DNA from: Syntrophomonadaceae bacterium | GTDB taxonomy: Bacteria > Bacillota > Dethiobacteria > DTU022 | Direction: 5' to 3' | NCBI GenBank assembly: GCA_003553895.1 | Contig: PWFM01000044.1 | Span: forward strand, 1-7,859 | DNA: 7,859 nucleotides | Shown: positions 1 through 5,006 of the stretch, one piece after another | How the letters are laid out: each line of letters begins with the position of its first letter | How positions within the stretch are numbered: position 1 is the first letter of the stretch | Notes under the pieces: generated by a model | Databases searched by the model: none | Told to the model about the DNA's origin: nothing | The model's input: only the letters and a program-made list of their open reading frames with translations | Translations under genes and position numbers: made by a program

Positions 1-1
1 A

Positions 2-535
2 GGAGCAGATGTATTGATCGGCCTTTCCAAGCCGGGTCCGGATACGATCAAGAAGGAATGGGTGGAAAGTATGGCCGATCAGGCCATCGTCTTTGCCTGC
101 GCCAACCCGATCCCTGAAATCTGGCCCTGGGATGCCCAGGAAGCGGGAGCCAAAATTGTTTCCACCGGCCGCTCTGATTTTCCGAACCAGGTCAACAATT
201 CCCTGGGTTTTCCGGCCATCTTCCGCGGGGTGCTGGATGTCCAGGCCAGCGGTATTTCTGATACGATGTGCATCGCCGCCGCCGAAGAACTGGCAGCCTG
301 CGCTCCCGACGGTGGTATGGATCCGGAAAAAATCCTGCCCACCATGGACATGTGGGAAGTATTCCCCCGCGTGGCCACGGCCACGGCCATGAAGGCCATC
401 GATGAAGGCCTGGCCCGGGTTACGCTCAGCTATGATGAATGCTACCGGAAAGCGGAATCATTTATCAAGAGAGCGCAGGATCAGACCAAACTGGCCATGG
501 AGCACGGCTTTATCCCCGAACCGCCCGAAGAATAG
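2..535 (+). CDS. Malic enzyme, C-terminal part (5' end outside window)
   Basis: Oxidative decarboxylation of malate to pyruvate and CO2 with reduction of NAD(P). The reading frame is open from base 2 and begins inside the protein with GADVLIGLSKPG, which matches the malic-enzyme motif after the nucleotide-binding fold (GADVFIGVSAPG-like). Further family motifs follow: ANPIPEI at about 101-121, and TGRSDFPNQVNNSLGFPAIFRG at about 164-229, whose ANP and NN asparagines belong to the malate site. About 177 residues are visible, the C-terminal 40-45% of a typical short bacterial malic enzyme of 400-450 residues. The TTG at base 14 is internal, not a start. Cofactor preference (NAD or NADP) cannot be read because the relevant loop is outside the window. 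The stop is followed by 65 bases and then an iron-sulfur gene on the same strand, so it may share a transcript with the fumarate reductase-like genes. Family assignment is secure. Confidence 0.93.
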   Translation, partial: GADVLIGLSKPGPDTIKKEWVESMADQAIVFACANPIPEIWPWDAQEAGAKIVSTGRSDFPNQVNNSLGFPAIFRGVLDVQASGISDTMCIAAAEELAACAPDGGMDPEKILPTMDMWEVFPRVATATAMKAIDEGLARVTLSYDECYRKAESFIKRAQDQTKLAMEHGFIPEPPEE

Positions 536-589
536 GAGCGGGACAGGGCCGGTTAAAACCTTTACCGAGATTGTGAAACTTGTCAGAGC

Positions 590-597
590 AGGAGGAG
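590..597 (+). promoter_or_regulatory. Ribosome binding site fixing the iron-sulfur gene start
   Basis: AGGAGGAG lies just before ATG at 601, with GGAGG at 591-595 and 5 bases between it and the start. An upstream in-frame non-ATG codon at 580 would extend the frame by 7 residues, but the site sits inside that extension and favours 601. Confidence 0.85.
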
Positions 598-600
598 ATT

Positions 601-1296
601 ATGAGCGAAGCAAAACAGGATACCATCAAAATGGTTGATATTTATATCATGGGCAAGAAATATAACGTGCCCGAAACCCTGACCATCATGGATGCCATGG
701 AATACGCCGGCTACCAGCTCAAGCGCGGAGTCGGCTGCAGGGCCGGCTTCTGCGGGGCCTGCGCCACGGTTTATCGCCAGGCCGGCGATTTTGAACTGAA
801 GGTAGGCCTGGCCTGTCAGACCAAGGGGGAGGAAGGGATGTACCTGGCCCAGATTCCCTTTTTCCCGGCCCGTAAGGCGATCTATGATCTGGAAGAAATC
901 AAGCCCAGCGTGGCCCACTTTGCCAGGATGTACCCGGAAGTGTTCCGCTGCCTGGGCTGTAATTCCTGCACCAAGGTTTGTCCGCAGGATATCGATGTAA
1001 TGCAGTATGTTGCTTACCTGCAGCGCGGCGATTTCGCCAGGGCGGCCGACCTGTCATTTGACTGCCTGATGTGCGGACTCTGCGTTTCTCGCTGCCCGGT
1101 CAATATCGTCCATTACAACTCGGCCCTGGCCGGACGGCGCCTCTACAGCCGGTACCTGGCCCCTCCGGATTCATTCCTGGCTGAAAGGGCCCGGGCCATA
1201 AAAGAGGGTGAAATGGATGCTGAAATCGATGAACTGGTCAATGCCGATAAAGAGAAACTGCAGGAACTTTACAATAACCGGGAGATTGAAAAGTAA
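601..1296 (+). CDS. Iron-sulfur subunit, [2Fe-2S] plus two [4Fe-4S], fumarate reductase/HdrC-like
   Basis: Electron-transfer subunit, 231 residues, probably partner of the flavoprotein encoded next. The N-terminal ferredoxin-like domain (about 10-90) carries Cys46, Cys51, Cys54 and Cys72 in the pattern C-x4-C-x2-C-x17-C, as expected for a [2Fe-2S] cluster. Two canonical C-x2-C-x2-C-x3-CP motifs follow at Cys117/120/123/127 and Cys155/158/161/165, each able to hold a [4Fe-4S] cluster. SdhB/FrdB normally has a C-x5-C-x3-CP motif for its [3Fe-4S] centre next to the quinone site; here that is absent, and the 28-residue spacing of the two motifs is more like HdrC. There is no CCG domain, so it is not a full TfrB-type thiol:fumarate reductase subunit. 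No signal peptide or membrane segment is seen, so it should act in the cytoplasm. The C-terminus (about 190-231) is charged and helical. Start chosen at ATG 601 because of the strong upstream binding site. The assignment as partner of the flavoprotein rests on adjacency (14 bases apart) and domain type. Confidence 0.88.
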   Translation: MSEAKQDTIKMVDIYIMGKKYNVPETLTIMDAMEYAGYQLKRGVGCRAGFCGACATVYRQAGDFELKVGLACQTKGEEGMYLAQIPFFPARKAIYDLEEIKPSVAHFARMYPEVFRCLGCNSCTKVCPQDIDVMQYVAYLQRGDFARAADLSFDCLMCGLCVSRCPVNIVHYNSALAGRRLYSRYLAPPDSFLAERARAIKEGEMDAEIDELVNADKEKLQELYNNREIEK

Positions 1297-1300
1297 GCCC

Positions 1301-1310
1301 GGAGGGAGGA
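1301..1310 (+). promoter_or_regulatory. Ribosome binding site of the flavoprotein gene, ambiguous TTG start
   Basis: GGAGGGAGGA holds two overlapping Shine-Dalgarno-like cores. GGAGG at 1301-1305 suits the TTG at 1311 (5-base spacer), and GGAGGA at 1305-1310 suits the in-frame TTG at 1320 (9-base spacer). The two starts give N-termini MISLSYTPQ or MSYTPQ. Confidence 0.7.
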
Positions 1311-2924
1311 TTGATAAGCTTGTCCTATACGCCGCAGTTAAGAGAACTGATGAAAAAAGTGGAAGAAACCAGGGCCTCCCGGGTGGGTGTTGATTATCCG
1401 CGGATGTCCCCGGAAGAAAGACGGGACGTGTTGCAAAAATTTCATCCCGACTATATCGAGGATGGTTTTCGGGATATAAAGGTGGGTGTGGATAAAGGAG
1501 TCCGCATGCCCACCGAAATGGCTGATGTTTTTGAATCCTACAGCCGGCTGAAGGATGTGGATTTAGATTTAAAGGCCGATCCCGACTATGATGTTGATGT
1601 TTTGATTATCGGCGGAGGCGGAGCCGGGGCTTCGGCAGCGCTTATGGCCAATGAGGCGGGAGCCGAAGTGATGCTGACTACAAAATTGCGGTTTGGCGAC
1701 GCCAACACCATGATGGCCCAGGGCGGTATCCAGGCCGCCGACAAGGAAAATGATTCTCCGGCTACCCATTTTTTGGATGTCCTCGGCGGAGGCAGGCTGG
1801 AGAATGTGCCCGAACTGGCCCGGGCCCTGGTCATGGACGCGCCCCTTGTTATCAAGTGGCTGGAAGACCTGGGCACCATGTTTGACAAGAGCGAAGCAGG
1901 GACGATGATTACCAGCCACGGCGGAGGCACTTCCCGCAAGCGCATGCATGCCGCCCGCGACTATACCGGGGCCGAGATCATGCGGACATTACGGGATGAA
2001 GTATATAATAAAGGGATTAACGTGGTCGAATTCAGCCCGGCCGTAGAGATTTTGCTCGATGCGCAGGGCCGCGCCGGCGGGGCGATTCTTTTCAACCTGG
2101 AAACAGAACAGTACTTAACAGCGAGGGCTAAAACGGTTATTATCGCCACCGGTGGTTCGGGAAGGCTGCATTACCGCGGTTTTCCGACCAGCAACCATCA
2201 CGGCGCCACCGCCGATGGCCTGGTCATGGGTTACCGGGCCGGGGCCGGCACCATCTATGCCGATTCGATCCAGTACCACCCCACGGGCGGGGCTTTTCCG
2301 CCCCAGCTGCTGGGCCTGCTGGTAACCGAAAAAACCCGGGGTCTGGGCGCCCAGCCGCTGAATATTAACGGCGAACAATTTGTTTATCACCTGGAGACCA
2401 GGGATGTCGAGTCGTCGGCCATTATCCGCGAGTGTGAAGAACGGGGCCTGGGTGTTCCCCTGCCGACCGGCATCACAGCGGTCTGGCTTGATTCGCCGCT
2501 GATCGAACAGATCCACGGGGAGGGTACCGTCGAGCGGCAGCTGCCGGCCATGCTGCGCCAGTTCCAGCGGTTTGATGTCGATATCCGCAAAGAGCCCATG
2601 CTGATATATCCGACCCTCCATTACCAGAACGGGGGGCTTTTGATCGATGACCGGGCCGAGACCGGCGTGGAAAACCTTTATGTGGCCGGGGAAGCGGCCG
2701 GTGGTATTCACGGCACCAACCGGTTGATGGGCAACTCCCTGCTTGATATTCTGGTTTTCGGCCGGCGGGCCGGGGCAAACGCAGCGGCTAAAAGCAAAGA
2801 AGTGCCGGTTCCGGAAGGGCTTAACCTTGAGCATGTTAATAATTATCACCGGGAACTGGAGCAGGCCGATGCGGGCGACGGCAGGGTCGGCCCGGTGCTG
2901 CTTCCCCGCTATACTCACCGCTAA
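1311..2924 (+). CDS. Fumarate reductase/succinate dehydrogenase-type flavoprotein, soluble
   Basis: FAD protein that probably interconverts fumarate and succinate, 537 residues. An extension of about 95 residues precedes the FAD-binding motif VLIIGGGGAGASAA (about 97-110). Active-site positions of the family are visible: HPTG with His323, TEKTRG with Glu340, TRDVESSA with Arg364 (matching the proton-delivery Arg of FrdA), HYQNGG with His437 and GTNRLMGNSL with Arg471. Where SdhA/FrdA has a histidine linked covalently to FAD (SHTxxAQGG), this protein has Asn132 in ANTMMAQGG, so FAD is probably bound non-covalently, as in soluble fumarate reductases and L-aspartate oxidase. The C-terminus stops about 45 residues after the FAD domain, so the usual SdhA/FrdA C-terminal helical domain is missing or much reduced. 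Aspartate oxidase is an alternative for the fold, but the iron-sulfur gene upstream argues against it. Direction of reaction is not decidable. TTG start with strong binding site; TTG at 1320 is possible. The stop overlaps the next ATG by one base. Confidence 0.87.
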   Translation: MISLSYTPQLRELMKKVEETRASRVGVDYPRMSPEERRDVLQKFHPDYIEDGFRDIKVGVDKGVRMPTEMADVFESYSRLKDVDLDLKADPDYDVDVLIIGGGGAGASAALMANEAGAEVMLTTKLRFGDANTMMAQGGIQAADKENDSPATHFLDVLGGGRLENVPELARALVMDAPLVIKWLEDLGTMFDKSEAGTMITSHGGGTSRKRMHAARDYTGAEIMRTLRDEVYNKGINVVEFSPAVEILLDAQGRAGGAILFNLETEQYLTARAKTVIIATGGSGRLHYRGFPTSNHHGATADGLVMGYRAGAGTIYADSIQYHPTGGAFPPQLLGLLVTEKTRGLGAQPLNINGEQFVYHLETRDVESSAIIRECEERGLGVPLPTGITAVWLDSPLIEQIHGEGTVERQLPAMLRQFQRFDVDIRKEPMLIYPTLHYQNGGLLIDDRAETGVENLYVAGEAAGGIHGTNRLMGNSLLDILVFGRRAGANAAAKSKEVPVPEGLNLEHVNNYHRELEQADAGDGRVGPVLLPRYTHR

Positions 2925-4159
2925 TGGCAGGAAACGAAGCGAAAACAGCTCAGCCCCTGGAAGGACTGCAGGTCCTGGATATGACCCGCCTGCTCCCGGG
3001 TCCCCTGGCTACCATGATCCTGGCCGATTACGGGGCTGATGTTGTTAAAGTGGAAGATGTGCGGGCCGGCGATCTGACCAGATATGTCGGCTCTTCCCTT
3101 GGCGGGGGACTGGGCGCGGAAGGCTCCCTGTTCCGGCAGTTGAACCGCAATAAAAAAAGTATAGCCCTGGACTTAAAAGAAAAACGGGGCCAGGAAATTA
3201 TAAAACAACTGGCCGCCGGCGCAGATGTTATGGTGGAAGGTTTCCGGCCCGGAGTTATGGATAGGCTTGGTCTGGGATACGGGGAAATAAGCGGTCACAA
3301 CCGGGGCCTAATCTACGCAGCCATAACCGGTTACGGCCAGGACAGCCTCTACCGGCACAAGGCCGGCCACGATCTCAATTACATGGCCCTGAGCGGTTTG
3401 CTGGATTTAAGCGCAGAAAAAGAGGGTTCCCCGGTTATGCCCACCTCCCAGATTTCCGATGTGGCCGGAGGGGCCTTAATGGCCGTTAACGGGATCATGA
3501 TGGCTCTTTATGAGCGGGCGAGATCGGGCCGGGGGCAGTTCGTTGATGTTTCCATGACCCGGGGACTGCTGCCCTGGCTAACCTATCCTGCTTCCTACCT
3601 GGGCCGGGGTGAAGAACTTCCCCGCCGCGGCAGGTGCACTTTGAGCGGGGCTTATGCCTGCTATAACATTTATGAAACCGCCGATGGCAAGTACATGAGC
3701 CTGGCCGCCCTGGAACCGGTTTTCTGGCAGCGGTTTTGCGAAGCGGTTGGAAAACCGCAGTGGATAGAGCGCCAGTTTGAACAGGAAGAGGATGAGCCTG
3801 TGGGCAGCAAAAACTTGATCCAGGCAGTGCGGGCCCTGTTCAAAACTAAAGACAGGGCGTATTGGGAAGAACTTTTTAAAGATGTCGACGCCTGCTGTGA
3901 ACCGGTCCTGGATTTACAGGAAGCCATCGATCATCCCCTGAGCCGGGAAGAAAACTACTGGCTGGAGAACACCCTGAAAGATGGGACCAGGGAAAAAGCG
4001 GCCGGTTTTCCCCTGCTCTTTTCAGGCCGGGGTGGTGAAAAACGGCTGCCTCCGCCCGAACATGGCCGGCATACAGAAGAGATCCTGAAAGCTCTCGGTT
4101 ACAGCGCCGGGGATATTGCGGAGCTAAAACAGCAGCGCATAATCAAAAATAACCAGTGA
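2924..4159 (+). CDS. CaiB/BaiF-family protein, 2-methylacyl-CoA racemase-like
   Basis: Class III CoA-transferase superfamily enzyme, 411 residues, acting on a CoA thioester. The N-terminus PLEGLQVLDMTRLLPGP and the YGADVVKVED motif are standard for the family. The motif AGHDLNYMALSG (about 147-158) is the alpha-methylacyl-CoA racemase (AMACR) signature. His149, Asp179 (SDVAGG) and Glu264 (ALEP) are spaced 30 and 85 residues apart, the same spacing as I recall for His126, Asp156 and Glu241 of Mycobacterium tuberculosis MCR. CoA-transferases keep the Asp (Asp169 in formyl-CoA transferase) but lack the GHD histidine. A racemase/epimerase of 2-substituted acyl-CoA is therefore more likely than a transferase, though transferase activity is not excluded. 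Start ATG overlaps the flavoprotein stop (TAATG), with no good Shine-Dalgarno before it, so translation probably depends on re-initiation after the flavoprotein. This ties the two proteins to one pathway. The substrate is unknown. Confidence 0.88.
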   Translation: MAGNEAKTAQPLEGLQVLDMTRLLPGPLATMILADYGADVVKVEDVRAGDLTRYVGSSLGGGLGAEGSLFRQLNRNKKSIALDLKEKRGQEIIKQLAAGADVMVEGFRPGVMDRLGLGYGEISGHNRGLIYAAITGYGQDSLYRHKAGHDLNYMALSGLLDLSAEKEGSPVMPTSQISDVAGGALMAVNGIMMALYERARSGRGQFVDVSMTRGLLPWLTYPASYLGRGEELPRRGRCTLSGAYACYNIYETADGKYMSLAALEPVFWQRFCEAVGKPQWIERQFEQEEDEPVGSKNLIQAVRALFKTKDRAYWEELFKDVDACCEPVLDLQEAIDHPLSREENYWLENTLKDGTREKAAGFPLLFSGRGGEKRLPPPEHGRHTEEILKALGYSAGDIAELKQQRIIKNNQ

Positions 4160-4225
4160 TCAAGTGATCCCGTCTCCAAATGGCACCGGTTGCGACAGAC
4201 TTGTCCGCCTCCACTGGCTTGATCA
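4157..4225. repeat. 8-bp inverted repeat after the acyl-CoA gene
   Basis: TGATCAAG at 4157-4164, which includes the stop codon of the upstream gene, is the exact reverse complement of CTTGATCA at 4218-4225, 53 bases apart. A nearby pair CCAGTG (4153-4158) and CACTGG (4212-4217) is also complementary. The arms are AT-rich and no U-run follows, so this is not a standard terminator. It may be a 3'-end structure or chance. Confidence 0.3.
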
Positions 4226-4242
4226 GGTCAGGAGAACCTGAT
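4222..4242 (+). other. Small hairpin ATCAGGT/ACCTGAT
   Basis: A perfect 7-bp stem, ATCAGGT at 4222-4228 and ACCTGAT at 4236-4242, encloses the 7-base loop CAGGAGA. It could form in RNA. No following U-run and no nearby start codon with good spacing, so its role is unknown. Confidence 0.4.
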
Positions 4243-4270
4243 GACAAACCTGCCCCGTCACCACTGTAGC

Positions 4271-4302
4271 GGTCCGTCACGGTTACCTCGCGAAAAATTT
4301 TT
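4271..4302 (+). terminator. Weak terminator candidate: bulged hairpin plus T5
   Basis: GGTCCG (4271-4276) can pair with CGG (4280-4282) and ACC (4285-4287) around the loop TCA, with a 2-base bulge. The only T-run, T5 at 4298-4302, comes 10 bases later and is preceded by A5. A standard intrinsic terminator has its U-run directly after the stem, so this is a poor match. It is listed because it is the best candidate for ending the upstream transcript. Confidence 0.2.
4293..4302 (+). promoter_or_regulatory. A5T5 tract, UP-element-like
   Basis: AAAAATTTTT stands in an otherwise GC-rich stretch. Relative to a transcription start near 4350 it covers about -57 to -48, where the RNA polymerase alpha subunit contacts UP elements. 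The location and composition support that role; it is inference. Confidence 0.4.
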
Positions 4303-4315
4303 GCGCCATCCGGCC

Positions 4316-4344
4316 TTTACCGCGCGGAATTGGCGATCTATAAT
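4316..4344 (+). promoter_or_regulatory. Sigma-A-type promoter for the nth unit
   Basis: TTTACC at 4316-4321 (4 of 6 to TTGACA) and a perfect TATAAT at 4339-4344 are separated by 17 bases, the optimal spacing. The expected transcription start is near 4350-4352, at or very close to the first in-frame ATG of nth. It would drive nth, the Lon-like protease and probably the trmL-type gene. Confidence 0.7.
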
Positions 4345-4359
4345 ATTGTATGCCAATTC
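4327..4359. promoter_or_regulatory. Inverted repeat around the -10 box, possible operator
   Basis: GAATTGGC at 4327-4334 is the exact reverse complement of GCCAATTC at 4352-4359. The 17 bases between contain the whole -10 box and the putative transcription start. An inner near-palindrome, TATAATATTGTA at 4339-4350, has one mismatched pair. A dimeric repressor bound here would block the promoter. No known operator consensus was recognised. Confidence 0.4.
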
Positions 4360-5006
4360 ACAGGATGGAAGAAAAAGCGCGCACCGGGCTGATCTTGAAG
4401 AGACTGGCCGAACATTACCCGGAGGCTAAATCGGGCTTAAAATACGATAACCCGTTCCAGCTTTTCGTAGCCACTGTGCTTTCCGCCCAGACTACAGACG
4501 AACAGGTCAACAGGATTACCGCGGAGCTTTTTAAAGCTGTTCCTTCCATATACGAATTGTCCCGGATGAAAGCTTCAGAGCTGGAGCCTTTTGTCAGGCG
4601 CTGCGGTCTCTACCGTCACAAAAGCCGCTACCTGATCGAAGCGGCTAAAATCATTGTCGAACGTTACGGCGGCAGGATACCGGATCAACGTGAAGAGCTG
4701 ATCAAGTTGCCCGGGGTGGGCAGAAAAACAGCCAACATTATTATCAGCAGCGCTTACGGGCAGCCTGCTATTGCCGTGGATACCCATGTCTTCAGGGTTT
4801 CTAAGAGGCTGGGCCTGGCCGATGGGAATAATGTGGAACAGGTGGAAAAGCAGCTGGAACAGGCTATCCCCATCGCAGAGTGGAGCGATAGCCATCACCG
4901 CCTGATTGCCCACGGCAGGAGACTTTGCCAGGCCCGCAGCCCGCGGTGCGGCAGTTGTTTTTTGGAAGATCTCTGTGTTTATGCCAGGGAAAGGGGAGAT
5001 AGTTAG
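4350..5006 (+). CDS. nth: Endonuclease III (DNA glycosylase/AP lyase)
   Basis: Base-excision repair enzyme that removes oxidised pyrimidines and nicks the abasic site. From ATG 4350 the protein has 218 residues; from the in-frame ATG at 4365 it has 213, nearer the 211 of E. coli Nth. In the 218-residue numbering, LSAQTTD is at 44-50 and the helix-hairpin-helix LPGVGRKTA at 120-128 carries catalytic Lys126. IAVDTHVFRV holds catalytic Asp144. Cys193, Cys200, Cys203 and Cys209 give C-x6-C-x2-C-x5-C, the [4Fe-4S] site of the family. All key residues are present and the length is normal. Neither start has a convincing Shine-Dalgarno, and the promoter places transcription at about 4350, so translation may be leaderless from 4350 or use 4365 with a very short leader. 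The stop overlaps the GTG of the next gene by one base (TAGTG). Confidence 0.96.
   Translation: MPIHRMEEKARTGLILKRLAEHYPEAKSGLKYDNPFQLFVATVLSAQTTDEQVNRITAELFKAVPSIYELSRMKASELEPFVRRCGLYRHKSRYLIEAAKIIVERYGGRIPDQREELIKLPGVGRKTANIIISSAYGQPAIAVDTHVFRVSKRLGLADGNNVEQVEKQLEQAIPIAEWSDSHHRLIAHGRRLCQARSPRCGSCFLEDLCVYARERGDS
4991..4998 (+). promoter_or_regulatory. Ribosome binding site for the Lon-like protease (GTG start)
   Basis: AAGGGGAG ends 7 bases before GTG at 5006, inside the end of nth. It supports the GTG start, so translation of the protease need not depend only on coupling. Confidence 0.7.

Larger units (their letters stand above)
4160..4315. other. Non-coding interval between the two operons
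   Basis: No convincing coding region is seen on either strand. The interval holds small hairpins (4222-4242 and 4271-4287), a 7-bp direct repeat CCGTCAC (4255-4261 and 4274-4280), and fragments similar to the CCACTG and CAGGA-ACCTG conserved parts of cobalamin riboswitches, but not the full set. An efficient intrinsic terminator for the upstream operon is not obvious. Confidence 0.6.

Noticed and set aside
2115..2918. Long open frame on the minus strand (267 codons)
   Set aside because: It is antisense to the flavoprotein gene, shows no family motif, and has low-complexity composition typical of a shadow frame.
2880..2930. Possible frameshift truncating the flavoprotein
   Set aside because: The C-terminus ends just where the coupled gene begins with a normal family N-terminus, and the arrangement TAATG looks natural. 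No flavoprotein-like continuation was recognised in the other frames.
4177..4210. T-box-like TGGCACC followed by TGTCC
   Set aside because: Only the TGGNACC core fits. The flanking consensus is absent, there is no room for a T-box leader after the upstream stop codon, and no synthetase or amino-acid gene follows.
4222..4290. Possible SRP RNA or TPP riboswitch (GGTCAGG, GAACCTGAT)
   Set aside because: Only isolated words match. The GGAAG/AGCAG core of SRP RNA and the CTGAGA and second-half blocks of the TPP riboswitch are absent.
4241..4429. Small open frame on the plus strand in the non-coding interval
   Set aside because: It overlaps the start of nth in another frame, has no recognisable protein features, and its start lies in the arm of a hairpin.
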